Of a DNA stretch of 64,000 bases, positions 1-17,401 are shown piece after piece. Both the position numbers and the translations under genes were made by a program. The notes beneath the pieces are model-generated. The model was given only the letters and a program-made list of their open reading frames with translations. It was not told the origin of the DNA and ran no database searches. How positions within the stretch are numbered: the first letter of the stretch is position 1; each line of letters begins with the position of its first letter. This DNA comes from G963666895 sp963666895 (GTDB lineage: Bacteria > Desulfobacterota > Desulfovibrionia > Desulfovibrionales > Desulfovibrionaceae): the NCBI GenBank assembly GCA_963666895.2, contig CAXXNS010000010.1, forward strand, positions 124,001-188,000, read 5' to 3'.

Positions 1-228
1 ATCGACGAGTCCTACGGAACGCTCTCCCTGCGCGAGCAGCAGGTCATGCGCCTGCTGGCCGAGGGCCTGACAACCCAAGAGATCGCGGACAATATCTTCG
101 TGACCCGCAAGACCGTGGAGAACCACCGCTACTCCATCATGAGCAAGCTCGGGGTCAAGACGCCGCTGGCCTTCGTGCGCCATGCCGCCCGCCTGGGCCT
201 CGTGGATCTCGACAGCGAAGCGGAATAG
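1..228 (+). CDS. LuxR/FixJ-type response regulator, C-terminal part
   Basis: The reading frame is open from the first base, so the gene begins upstream of the window; 75 C-terminal residues are visible. They form a GerE/LuxR-type helix-turn-helix: a LSLREQQVMRLLAEG segment, then LTTQEIADNIFVTRKTVENH and SIMSKLGV, which is the classic DNA-recognition unit of NarL/FixJ regulators. A receiver domain is normally N-terminal in such proteins but cannot be seen here. The gene ends at a TAG. The 167 bp that follow, up to the convergent HD-GYP gene, show no convincing terminator. The regulated genes cannot be inferred. Confidence 0.85.
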   Translation: MDESYGTLSLREQQVMRLLAEGLTTQEIADNIFVTRKTVENHRYSIMSKLGVKTPLAFVRHAARLGLVDLDSEAE

Positions 229-395
229 CCCGGGCCAGACAGGGCGCCCCGGACCGGTGGAAAAATCCGTGTGGATTGGCGGGCAGGCGCTCAAAAAACC
301 CGTGTCCCAGGCCAACAATTCGCTCATTCAGGCCCAAAGCAATGCGGGGGTTTCCCCTTCCGGCCCCTAGAACACGCGCTTGGCCACGGTCCGCG

Positions 396-1514
396 TCAGG
401 CCGTGTACGGCTCGTTCAACGCTTCCCGCTCCTCGTCGTAATCCGCGTTGGCCAGGGCGATCTGCCTGAACTCCTCCTGCCGGACCATGAACGCGTCCAC
501 CACCCTGGGATCGAAGTGCGTTCCCCGGCCCTCCAGGATGATGTTCACGGCCTTGGCGTGGGGAAACGCGGCCTTGTACACCCGGCAGCTGATGAGCGCG
601 TCGTACACGTCGGCCAGGGCCATGAGCCGCCCGGACAGGGGAATCTCCTCTCCGGCCAGGCCCCGCGGATAGCCCGAGCCGTCCCACTTCTCGTGGTGGG
701 TCCAGGCGATCTCCCGGGCCAGGGACAAAAAGGAGCTGTCCTGCTGGCCCAGGTGCCGCTCGGCCACCAGGATGGCCTTCATGCCCAGCTCGGCGTGCTT
801 CTTCATCTCCTCGAATTCCTCGGAAGTCAGCTTGGCCGGTTTGAGCAGGATGGCGTCGGGCACGCCCACCTTGCCCACGTCGTGCAGCGGCGCGGACTTG
901 TGCAGCAGGTCGATGGTCGTGGCGCTCAATCCTCTGTCGTGCTTGATCTCCTCGGCCAGGATGCGCACGTAGTCCTGGGTGCGGCGGATGTGGCCGCCGG
1001 TCTCGTTGTCCCGGGTCTCGGCCAGGGAGGCCAGGGCGTGGATGGTCACGTCCTGGGTCATGACCAGTTCCCGGGTGCGCTCCTTGACCTTCTCCTCCAG
1101 TATCTCGTTCTGGTGCGCCAGTTCCCGCTTGGCCAGGGTCAGCGACAAATGGGTCCGGACCCGTGCCCGGACCTCCAGGGCCTCGAAGGGCTTGGTCACG
1201 TAGTCCACGGCCCCGGCCTCGAATCCCCGGGTCTTGTTCTCCACCTCGGCCAGCGAGGTCAGGAAGATGACCGGGATGTCGGCCGTGGCTTTGTCCTGTT
1301 TGAGCTTGGCGCAGACCTCGTAGCCGTCCATGCCGGGCATGACGATGTCCAGCAGGATGAGGTCCGGGGTCTCCTCCCTGGCGATCTCCAGGGCCGAGGG
1401 GCCGTCCACCGCGGCCATGACCTCATGGTCGTTCCCCAGGGTCTCCACCAGCATGTCCAGGTTGGCTTCGGTATCGTCCACCACCAGGACCGTGCATTGG
1501 GACAGATCGGACAT
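396..1514 (-). CDS. Response regulator with HD-GYP phosphodiesterase domain
   Basis: 372 residues. Residues 5-125 are a CheY-like receiver with phospho-acceptor Asp56 (LILLDIVMPG) and the conserved Lys of VTKPFE. After a coiled-coil linker, residues 165-345 are an HD-GYP domain with HD (LHDVGKVGVP, about residue 211) and HHEKWDGSGYP (about residue 273). Family members hydrolyse cyclic di-GMP to pGpG/GMP, so phosphorylation probably lowers c-di-GMP. The start was set at the ATG preceded by AAGGAGAGGA. A longer reading from 1544 would overlap the upstream gene and lacks a better ribosome site. It begins 13 bp after the hybrid kinase stop, so the two are almost certainly one transcript and a cognate pair. 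Confidence 0.9.
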   Translation of the reverse strand: MSDLSQCTVLVVDDTEANLDMLVETLGNDHEVMAAVDGPSALEIAREETPDLILLDIVMPGMDGYEVCAKLKQDKATADIPVIFLTSLAEVENKTRGFEAGAVDYVTKPFEALEVRARVRTHLSLTLAKRELAHQNEILEEKVKERTRELVMTQDVTIHALASLAETRDNETGGHIRRTQDYVRILAEEIKHDRGLSATTIDLLHKSAPLHDVGKVGVPDAILLKPAKLTSEEFEEMKKHAELGMKAILVAERHLGQQDSSFLSLAREIAWTHHEKWDGSGYPRGLAGEEIPLSGRLMALADVYDALISCRVYKAAFPHAKAVNIILEGRGTHFDPRVVDAFMVRQEEFRQIALANADYDEEREALNEPYTA

Positions 1515-1527
1515 CGTTCCTCTCCTT

Positions 1528-8025
<6,498 letters not shown>

Positions 8026-8062
8026 GGCCTCTCCTCCAATGAATGCAATACTACCAATTTTC

Positions 8063-8091
8063 ACCATAAATGCTTGGAGAAAATGATGCAA
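8063..8091 (-). promoter_or_regulatory. Sigma70-like promoter for the hybrid kinase
   Basis: On the minus strand, TTGCAT (8086-8091) and TATGGT (8063-8068) are separated by exactly 17 bp. The segment is AT-rich in an otherwise GC-rich window. It lies about 38 bp upstream of the GTG start and just downstream of the rhlE terminator, which is where the kinase operon promoter is expected. Prediction by eye only. Confidence 0.5.
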
Positions 8092-8128
8092 TGCTTTGTT
8101 CACGGAAAGGCGGAAAAACCAGAACACG

Positions 8129-8158
8129 AAAAAACGCCCCCCGGTTTCCCGGAGGGCG
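8129..8158 (-). terminator. Rho-independent terminator of rhlE
   Basis: Read on the minus strand, a 10-bp stem CGCCCTCCGG / CCGGGGGGCG (one T.G wobble) with a GAAA loop is followed by six T residues. It starts 27 bp after the rhlE stop and separates rhlE from the kinase operon. Confidence 0.85.
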
Positions 8159-8184
8159 CTCTTTTTCAGGTCGTATGCAGGAGC

Positions 8185-9468
<1,284 letters not shown>

Positions 9469-9679
9469 GTAAAATCCAATGGTAAGAAGGGAAGATGCCG
9501 TCGCACGTGACAGGCGGCGGTGGCCCACAGGCGTGGGCTGCGATGGTTATGCTTCGGGACGGGGAGTCGATCCGGGATGCGCCGAGGACAGTCTGTCTCG
9601 CGGCGGAAGGCGAAGGTTCTCTAACGTCCGATCACGTCAAGCAGGTGGAACATACGCACTTCTGCGCGGATGTAAAGGA

Positions 9680-9937
9680 CTAATAATGGTAGCGGCACTG
9701 GAGGATGGTCAGCCTCCCGTCCTCGAACCGGTACACCAGCCGGTGCTCCTGGTCGATACGCCTGGACCAGCATCCGGACAGTTCGAAACGCAGAGGCTCG
9801 GGCTTGCCCCGGCCCTCGAACGGGGTGCGCAGGGTTTCCTTGATCAGGGTGTTGATGCGCCGCAGGACCGCCTTGTCGGCCTTCTGCCAGTAGAGGTAAT
9901 CCTCCCAGGCGTGGGAGGTCCAGCAAAGAACTGGCAT
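9680..9937 (-). CDS. yoeB: YoeB/Txe family toxin (mRNA interferase)
   Basis: 85 residues. A small RelE-fold endoribonuclease that cleaves mRNA on the ribosome. The YoeB signatures are intact: DYLYWQ, TPFEGRGKPEPL, SGCWSRRI, EHRLVY and the C-terminal CRYHY, which together carry the Glu, Arg and His residues known to be needed for catalysis in the family. The toxin therefore looks active. The start is the ATG within TGATG, overlapping the yefM stop (a GTG three bases upstream is the alternative); GAGGAG lies just upstream. Translational coupling to the antitoxin gene fits the usual type II toxin-antitoxin layout. There is no sign of decay or of a surrounding mobile element. Confidence 0.92.
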   Translation of the reverse strand: MPVLCWTSHAWEDYLYWQKADKAVLRRINTLIKETLRTPFEGRGKPEPLRFELSGCWSRRIDQEHRLVYRFEDGRLTILQCRYHY

Positions 9938-10194
9938 CACTCCTCGATAAGGTCGCGCCCCACGGCCCGGCCGCGCTCCGACTCCTTGAGGCTCTGGCGC
10001 AGCCGCTCGGCATTGGCCGGGCTCTTGAGCAGGTACTCGGTCTCGGCGATGGAGTTGTAGTCGTCCAGGGACATCATGACCACGGGCTTGGCGCCCCGGC
10101 GGGTGATGATCATGGGCGTGTGGTCCTCGCAGACCCGGTCCATGGTGGCGGCCAGCTTCTCCCTGGCCTCGGTGTAGGTGATGGCGTCGGGCAT
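9937..10194 (-). CDS. yefM: YefM/Phd family antitoxin
   Basis: 85 residues. The N-terminal Phd/YefM fold (ITYTEAREKLAATMDRV, then MIITRRGAKPVVMMSLDDYN) mediates dimerisation and DNA binding. The charged C-terminal region (LLKSPANAERLRQSLKESE) is the part that wraps and inhibits YoeB in characterised homologues. The ATG is preceded by an ideal AGGAGGAA. The gene precedes and overlaps yoeB by a few bases. The promoter region carries paired TGTACA-type palindromes, so autorepression by the YefM-YoeB complex is expected. It lies immediately downstream of typA on the same strand but has its own promoter. Confidence 0.93.
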   Translation of the reverse strand: MPDAITYTEAREKLAATMDRVCEDHTPMIITRRGAKPVVMMSLDDYNSIAETEYLLKSPANAERLRQSLKESERGRAVGRDLIEE

Positions 10195-10207
10195 GGCGGT
10201 TCCTCCT

Positions 10208-10247
10208 AACCTGTACAGGTAATAGTACAGGTTGGAGGTGCCGTCAA
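10208..10247 (-). promoter_or_regulatory. yefM-yoeB promoter with overlapping paired-palindrome operator
   Basis: Minus strand: -35 TTGACG (10242-10247), 17-bp spacer, -10 TATTAC (10219-10224). Overlapping this is the perfect palindrome ACCTGTACAGGT (10209-10220, core TGTACA) and a second core AGTACA centred 12 bp away; together they form AACCTGTAC-N8-GTACAGGTT (10208-10233). In E. coli the YefM-YoeB operator also has two palindromes with TGTACA-type cores, 12 bp centre to centre, over the promoter. The match in motif, spacing and position supports autoregulation. Confidence 0.85.
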
Positions 10248-10250
10248 GGT

Positions 10251-12125
<1,875 letters not shown>

Positions 12126-12279
12126 GACGATTCTTCCTTGGCCGCGTGTGCGGCTCTCAATAACGGGGGTCCGGCCGGGCAGCGCGGGGATAGCCTGAAT
12201 CCGGTCCGGGAGCAAGTGAAATTCCCGCGCCAGGCCCGGAGCGCGAATTTCCGCTATGATTCCCTTTTCATTCCCGGGA

Positions 12280-12312
12280 TTGTCACATAGCGTAACACAA
12301 CTGTAACATACT
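12280..12312 (+). promoter_or_regulatory. Possible promoter / 11-bp direct repeats upstream of the large membrane protein gene
   Basis: TTGTCA (12280-12285) and TAACAT (12304-12309), 18 bp apart, could be a promoter. The same segment holds direct repeats CGTAACACAAC (12291-12301) and TGTAACATACT (12302-12312) in an exact 11-bp register, with a looser GTCACA one unit upstream. The spacing and sequence resemble PhoB half-sites and the better Pho box upstream of pstB in this window. The two readings may both be true or exclude each other. Confidence 0.35.
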
Positions 12313-12357
12313 CGCAGGCAGTGTCGTCACGAGATTGACCCCACAAAGGAGGGGGCC

Positions 12358-15300
12358 TTGTCTGTTCACTCCCTATATTACGACGCCAAAGACTATAAAC
12401 TCCTCGATATCCTGAACGATTTGATGCAGCGCGGGGTTGATCGGCAGCATTTCAAGACCATTCTGGAGCCCTACCTGCAACCGCACGGCATCAAGGAGTT
12501 GGCGGCCGATCCGGGATTGCGGATCGCCTACGCCATCGTTCACCTGTTGCAGTCGCTCAAGTCCGATCAGGCCCAGGACCGGATCAAGGCGATCAACGCC
12601 CTGCGCGACGAGACCCTGGCGGCGGCCAGGGGGAGTATACGCAACAACCGGGCGCGCGTTCTGGTTCAGATCGGCAAGGAGCTGATCCGGGCCCAGGGCA
12701 ATGAGGAGAAGCAGTTGGAGCTGGCCCACGATTTTCGCCGGGCGGCCGTGGGCAAGGTCGGTTTCCTGCGTCGCCAACTGCGCAAGTATCACTTGCTTGA
12801 AATGCCCGAAGAATGGAACCAGATCACCTTTGACGACCGGGTCCACGACGCCAACAGCAAGGGGCGGAAATCCGCCACCCATTTGATCATGGACGCCTGG
12901 GTCAAGGGCATCCGGGACCTGACCGTGGTCTATTACAATTTTATGGAACCGGACGTGGCCAAGGAGCTGTTCGCATCGGCCCGCATCCTTGATGTGAACG
13001 TCCGCATCGGCATCGAGTTCCAGGCCCGGTTCCGCGACCGGTACGTCAAGATCGTCTGGGCTCTCAACGAGTTGCAGGACGACAGCGACATCGAGGAATT
13101 CTTCCGTCAGGAACCGGTCCGGGAGCTGATGCGCTTGGGCCAGGAGGTGCAGGAACGGCGGACCGCCTACGTGAAGGCCGTGACCGAAGCCTTCAACAAG
13201 GTGCACCGCGAGTCCATCCGCCAGGAATTCGGCATTTCCCTGCCGCCCGTGGACTATGCCGACGTGCAGCGGACCATCGGTTCGGGCCAGCCCTCGGTCT
13301 TCCATTTGGGCCATCATATCCACGAGACGGCCCTGCCCCTGTTCGCCGAGCGGGTGGAGGCCCTGCAACGGGAATACGTGGACGCGGACTACGACGCCAA
13401 GGCGGCCATCGCCATGCAGGTGGAATCCCTGGACGGCCTGGACGCGGACCTCCTGATCGCCCGCTACCTGCTTCCGGAGGAAAACCCGGATATTCCCGAC
13501 CCGGATGCGCCGTCCAAGGAAGAGGCCCCGGAGTTGCTCCGCCTGTCGCCCGCCGAACTGACCTCCCGGCTGCGCGGGGCGTCGCCTTCCAGCAGCCTGA
13601 CGCTCATCCTGTCCGATCTCGACCTGGCCGACGTCATCGAGATTCTCTACGACTGCAAGGGGCGCATCTCCCATTTCGAGGCCTTCAACACCAAGCTCAT
13701 GACGGAACAGCAGGCCCGGCAGCGCGAGCCGTTCAGCCGGTTGCAGCAGGCCATCAACGAGCAGAACGCCGTTGTCCTGAAACGGATGATTCTCAACCGC
13801 ATCCACTGCCTGCGGGGCAATCCCGAGCCGGATGCCCACGACAGAGCGGCCCGCCTGGAAGCGATCCTGCCGCATTTCAGCCGACTGCTGGGGCGCTACC
13901 GGCGGACGCCGCTCCGGGTCACCGTGGGCAGCGGCTCCACCGGCCGGTCGACCCGCGCCCACGGCATGGGATTCGCCGTGACCGCGACCCTGCCCTTCAA
14001 GGCCCAGTGGGAACAGCGCCGCCGCGTGTCTTCCTTATGCATCCCCATTGCCACAACCGCCATGGAGTCCATCGAGTTCATCCCGCCCCGCCAGCCCGGG
14101 TTGTTCGGGCGGCCGGCCCGGGCCGCCTGCCGCGTGCCGGGGCTCCGGACCCTGTTCTGCCTGACCCGGCATTGGTGGCATCTGGACAGCTTCCGGGTGG
14201 ACACCGAGGCCTGCGGGGACGTCATCACCCTGGGTGGAGTCAACCAGGAGGGCAACGGACTGAGCCTGTACGGCGAGTATGAAAAAGGGGAGCAGGGACA
14301 TCCTTCGCCCGGCTACCTCAACACCACGCTCAAAAACACGCTCAAGGTCCTGGCCGGGTTCGTGCCCGCCTTTCTGACCTTCTACCTGACCAAGGACTGG
14401 TGGGTTCTCGCCTATCTGGGCGGGGTGATCTGGTTCTTCATTACCGGGTTCAGGAACGTGATCCAGTCCGTGCTCGGCGGGGGCGGGCTGCGCCGTTCTC
14501 CGTACCTGGCCTGGAACGACTATGTGAACTGGGAACGGATCGCCGACTCCCTGTTCTACACCGGGTTCTCCGTGCCGTTGTTGGATTGGTTGTGCAAATC
14601 AGTGTTCCTGGACCAGGGGCTGGGCATCACCACGTCCACCGACCCGCTCATGCTCTACACCATCATGGCCCTGACCAACGGCATATACATTTCCAGCCAC
14701 AACATCGTTCGGGGTTTGCCGCGCAAGGCGGCCATGGGCAACTTCTTCCGATCCATTCTGTCCATCCCGGTGGCCTTCGCCCTGAACAACGGGATCGGCT
14801 CCATCCTTCACGTGGCCGGGGTGGCGGACGTGGCCGTGGTGCTGCAATTGTGGGCCGCGGTCATCTCCAAGCTGGCCTCGGACTTCGTGGCCGGGATCAT
14901 CGAGGGGTTGGCCGACCGGTCGTACAACATCTCCATGCGCAAATGGGACTACTCCAAAAAAATCAAACAGGTGTTCGAACTGTTCACCCAGCTCGAAATC
15001 CTTTTCTCCACGCGGAACATGCTGGACGCGCTGCGCACCCCATCGGAATTCCTCGATCTGTCCCGGTCGGCGGGGGAGGATCACATGCCGGCCGTCATAG
15101 CCAACGCCCTGGACCTGCTGTATATTCGGGCCTACCAACCCCGGGCCGGCGACGCCCTGCGCCAGGCCATGGAACAGATGACGGGCGACGAGCGGGACGT
15201 GTTCGTGGCCTCGCAGCAGATTCTCAGGGAGGAAAAGGAAGTGACCATGTTGTTCGTGAACGGTCTGGTGGGCCGCAATTTCTCCAAGGCGCTCTCCTTC

Positions 15301-15390
15301 TATCTGCCTCGATACGAGAGCTATCTGGATGAGCTGGAGCGCATGGCCCGGTCCATGGACCGGGACCGGTCCGACGAGGAATGCCTGTAG
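12358..15390 (+). CDS. Large membrane protein of unknown function, TTG start
   Basis: 1010 residues from a TTG preceded by AAAGGAGGGGG. I do not confidently recognise it. Residues 1 to about 650 look soluble and mostly helical. Hydrophobic segments follow between about 660 and 860 (LAGFVPAFLTFYL, WVLAYLGGVIWFFITG, LFYTGFSVPLLDWL, YTIMALTNGIYISS, ILSIPVAFALNNGIGS), with a conserved-looking GGGGLRRSPYLAWNDY loop between them. A helical C-terminus follows. The arrangement recalls proteins that databases label as Gcr-type 'site-specific recombinase' membrane proteins, but I see no recombinase catalytic motif, so no function is assigned. It stands alone, divergent from typA, with Pho-box-like repeats upstream and a palindromic element just downstream. 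Confidence 0.8.
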   Translation: MSVHSLYYDAKDYKLLDILNDLMQRGVDRQHFKTILEPYLQPHGIKELAADPGLRIAYAIVHLLQSLKSDQAQDRIKAINALRDETLAAARGSIRNNRARVLVQIGKELIRAQGNEEKQLELAHDFRRAAVGKVGFLRRQLRKYHLLEMPEEWNQITFDDRVHDANSKGRKSATHLIMDAWVKGIRDLTVVYYNFMEPDVAKELFASARILDVNVRIGIEFQARFRDRYVKIVWALNELQDDSDIEEFFRQEPVRELMRLGQEVQERRTAYVKAVTEAFNKVHRESIRQEFGISLPPVDYADVQRTIGSGQPSVFHLGHHIHETALPLFAERVEALQREYVDADYDAKAAIAMQVESLDGLDADLLIARYLLPEENPDIPDPDAPSKEEAPELLRLSPAELTSRLRGASPSSSLTLILSDLDLADVIEILYDCKGRISHFEAFNTKLMTEQQARQREPFSRLQQAINEQNAVVLKRMILNRIHCLRGNPEPDAHDRAARLEAILPHFSRLLGRYRRTPLRVTVGSGSTGRSTRAHGMGFAVTATLPFKAQWEQRRRVSSLCIPIATTAMESIEFIPPRQPGLFGRPARAACRVPGLRTLFCLTRHWWHLDSFRVDTEACGDVITLGGVNQEGNGLSLYGEYEKGEQGHPSPGYLNTTLKNTLKVLAGFVPAFLTFYLTKDWWVLAYLGGVIWFFITGFRNVIQSVLGGGGLRRSPYLAWNDYVNWERIADSLFYTGFSVPLLDWLCKSVFLDQGLGITTSTDPLMLYTIMALTNGIYISSHNIVRGLPRKAAMGNFFRSILSIPVAFALNNGIGSILHVAGVADVAVVLQLWAAVISKLASDFVAGIIEGLADRSYNISMRKWDYSKKIKQVFELFTQLEILFSTRNMLDALRTPSEFLDLSRSAGEDHMPAVIANALDLLYIRAYQPRAGDALRQAMEQMTGDERDVFVASQQILREEKEVTMLFVNGLVGRNFSKALSFYLPRYESYLDELERMARSMDRDRSDEECL

Positions 15391-15394
15391 CCGG

Positions 15395-15571
15395 GCCGCT
15401 GAAATTCCAGCCGCTATCAAAAAATCAGCTCTACGACAGCTAAAGACAAAAGCCGTTCAAAAACCGCAAGGACAAGGCGCAAGAGGCGCGACGATCCGCA
15501 GTGGACTCTGTCGTCCATGAGGGGCGGCGCGCCTCGCGGCAACGCAGTCATCGCGGGAATTTCAACGGCTT
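15395..15571. repeat. Imperfect palindromic intergenic element between convergent genes
   Basis: GCCGCTGAAATTCC (15395-15408) is the inverse, with one mismatch, of GGAATTTCAACGGC (15556-15569). A second left end, AAGCCGTT (15450-15457), exactly inverts AACGGCTT (15564-15571). Inside, GAGGCGCG and CGCGCCTC also face each other. The right end covers the first two bases of the echF stop codon. It could be a dispersed repeat (REP/MITE-like) or a long stem acting as a bidirectional terminator. No transposase is present. Confidence 0.6.
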
Positions 15572-15935
15572 ATTTCTTCTTTTCCGGCGGATTGGGATGC
15601 AGCTCGGTCCGGCCGCGGGCCGTGAGCGTACCCGGCCGGGCCTCGGTCTGGGTCAGGCTGCCCGTGGGGCAGGCCTCCACGCACACCCCGCACAGGATGC
15701 AGCGGAAGGGGTCGTGGGCCCACAGCCTGCCCTTCTTGTCCACCTCGATGCACTCCGTGGGGCAGCGCCGGGCGCACAGCCCGCACAGGATGCACGTGGC
15801 CTCGTGGTTGCGAATCTCGCCCCGGGCGCCGTGATAGGGCTCGCGCACCTGGGCCGGATAGCGGCGCGTGGCCGGGTTCCGGACCAGCCCGCCCAGGGCC
15901 TGGGGAAGAAATGTGGGCAGCTTGGCCACGGTCAC
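15570..15935 (-). CDS. echF: Ech hydrogenase ferredoxin-like subunit (EchF)
   Basis: About 121 residues. The polyferredoxin subunit passes electrons from soluble ferredoxin to the small hydrogenase subunit. Two 4Fe-4S motifs are complete: CILCGLCARRCP and CILCGVCVEACP, each followed by the usual Pro. The protein resembles NuoI of complex I. Start: a GTG overlapping the echE stop (GTGA), or a second GTG six bases on with slightly better spacing from GAGAGG. It is the last gene of the six-gene minus-strand operon. Its TAA stop lies inside the right arm of a palindromic element. Confidence 0.88.
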   Translation of the reverse strand: MTVAKLPTFLPQALGGLVRNPATRRYPAQVREPYHGARGEIRNHEATCILCGLCARRCPTECIEVDKKGRLWAHDPFRCILCGVCVEACPTGSLTQTEARPGTLTARGRTELHPNPPEKKK

Positions 15936-17023
15936 CTCTCGGTGCAGCTGATGCAGGGGTCGATGGACAGGACCACCACCGGCGCGTCGGCCAGGGTGTG
16001 TCCGGGCAGCATTTCCAGCAGGCACGGGATGTTGGCGAACGTGGGCGTGCGGATGCGCACCCGGTCCAGCAGCTTGCCGCCGTCGGCCTTGACGTAATAG
16101 AGCACCTCGCCGCGCGGCTGCTCAACCCGGCGGACCGCCTCGCCCTCGGGCTTTCCCTTGACCTTGACGGCCAGCTCGCCCCCGGCCAACTCGCCCCCGG
16201 CCAGCCGGTCCAGCGCGCCCAGGGCCAGATCCACGCTCTGCTCGGCTTCGCGCTGTCGCACCCTGGTCCGGGCCCAGCAGTCGCCGTCCGATTCCACGCA
16301 GGGCGTAAAGCCCAGGGCCGCGTACACGTCCTTGTCCAGCATGCGGACGTCCTGGGCCACGTTCGAGCCGCGCAGGGTCGGCCCCACCGCGCCCAGCTCA
16401 AGGGCCCGCTGCGTGGACAGCACGCCCTTGCCCCGGGTGCGCTTGAGCACGGAGTAGTCGGACAGCATGGCCCTGCCCAGCCGCCGCACCTCGGCCCCGA
16501 TGACGTGGAGCTGTTCACGGCACCACCCGGCCAGCTCGGGCGTCAAGTCGCGGCGAACCCCGCCGATGACGCTGACCGAGACGATGACCCGGTTGCCCGC
16601 GGTGGCCTCGTTGAGGTCCATGACCTTTTCGCGCACCCGCCAGTACTGCATGAACAGATTCTCGAAGCCCATGGCGTCGGCGAACAGGCCCAGCCAGAGC
16701 AGATGGCTGTGCAGCCGGTGCAGCTCGGCCCAGAAGACCCGCAGCCAGGCGGCCCGGGGCGGCGGCTCGATGCCGTGGATATCCTCCATGGCCTGGGAAA
16801 AGCACATGCCGTGCATCATGGAGCAGATGCCGCAGACCCGCTCCACCACCAGGACCATCTGGTCCGGGGTGCGCTTGCGGGCCAGCAGCTCCAGGCCCCG
16901 ATGCACGTAGCCCAGCCTGGGCAGGGCCCCGACGATGCGGTCGTCCTCCAGGGTCAGGGTCAGGTGTACGGGCTCGGGCAACACCGGGTGCTGCGGGCCA
17001 AAGGGGATGACGGTGCGGCCCAT
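15932..17023 (-). CDS. echE: Ech hydrogenase large [NiFe] subunit (EchE)
   Basis: 363 residues. The catalytic subunit of a group 4 membrane-bound [NiFe] hydrogenase, homologous to NuoD of complex I. Both nickel-binding cysteine pairs are present: RVCGICSMMH (Cys64, Cys67) and DPCISC (Cys357, Cys360). It is therefore a true hydrogenase rather than a complex I relative that has lost the site. Only three residues follow the last Cys pair, so there is no long C-terminal extension for a maturation protease to remove; this is also seen in some group 4 enzymes. The ATG directly abuts the echD stop and the gene overlaps echF by four bases, so translation is tightly coupled. Confidence 0.93.
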   Translation of the reverse strand: MGRTVIPFGPQHPVLPEPVHLTLTLEDDRIVGALPRLGYVHRGLELLARKRTPDQMVLVVERVCGICSMMHGMCFSQAMEDIHGIEPPPRAAWLRVFWAELHRLHSHLLWLGLFADAMGFENLFMQYWRVREKVMDLNEATAGNRVIVSVSVIGGVRRDLTPELAGWCREQLHVIGAEVRRLGRAMLSDYSVLKRTRGKGVLSTQRALELGAVGPTLRGSNVAQDVRMLDKDVYAALGFTPCVESDGDCWARTRVRQREAEQSVDLALGALDRLAGGELAGGELAVKVKGKPEGEAVRRVEQPRGEVLYYVKADGGKLLDRVRIRTPTFANIPCLLEMLPGHTLADAPVVVLSIDPCISCTER

Positions 17024-17401
17024 CTACGTCCCCTCCTCTGTCTTTTCCGGGGACGCCACGGTGTAGGCGGCCAGGGGCGACAGCCTGACCTTGGGCTCGA
17101 GCATGAGCCCGCCGCCGAAGTCCGGGGCCAGGCCGGTGAAGCGCGGGCCGAACTGGTCCTGAATCTCGTTCTCCACCAAATAGGCCCCCTCGTGCATTGC
17201 GCACAGGCTGGGCACCTCGACCCCGCGGTCCACGGTCAGGCGCAAATGCTCCATGACCAAATCCTTGTCGAAATGGTAGAGCAGGTCCAGCCGCCCGTCG
17301 GACAGGGGCGCGCAGGTCATGGTCACCAGCCGGAAGCCCGCCTCCTTGTATTGGGCCGCCTCCCGGACCAGGGTTTCCAGCGTCACTTGGCGCGCGTTCA
17401 C
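17024..17401 (-). CDS. echD: Ech hydrogenase subunit, NuoC-like (EchD)
   Basis: 125 residues. Corresponds to the 30-kDa NuoC-type subunit that packs against the large subunit. Visible family features are the N-terminal alpha/beta part (FRLVTMTCAPLSDGRLDLLYHFDK) and the segment EVPSLCAMHEGAYLVENEIQDQFG, which matches the ERE..DMFG-like region of NuoC/EchD proteins. It starts with GTG in a GTGA overlap with the end of echC and stops immediately before echE. This subunit is usually the least conserved of the complex, so the assignment rests on both position and sequence. Confidence 0.88.
   Translation of the reverse strand: MNARQVTLETLVREAAQYKEAGFRLVTMTCAPLSDGRLDLLYHFDKDLVMEHLRLTVDRGVEVPSLCAMHEGAYLVENEIQDQFGPRFTGLAPDFGGGLMLEPKVRLSPLAAYTVASPEKTEEGT

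Noticed and set aside
229..395. GGGGAAACCCC hairpin between the LuxR-type gene and the HD-GYP gene as a terminator
   Set aside because: The stem is only four pairs and no T-run follows on either strand.
9479..10060. Plus-strand frame across the yoeB region
   Set aside because: It is antisense to yoeB/yefM, has no ribosome site and no recognisable protein features.
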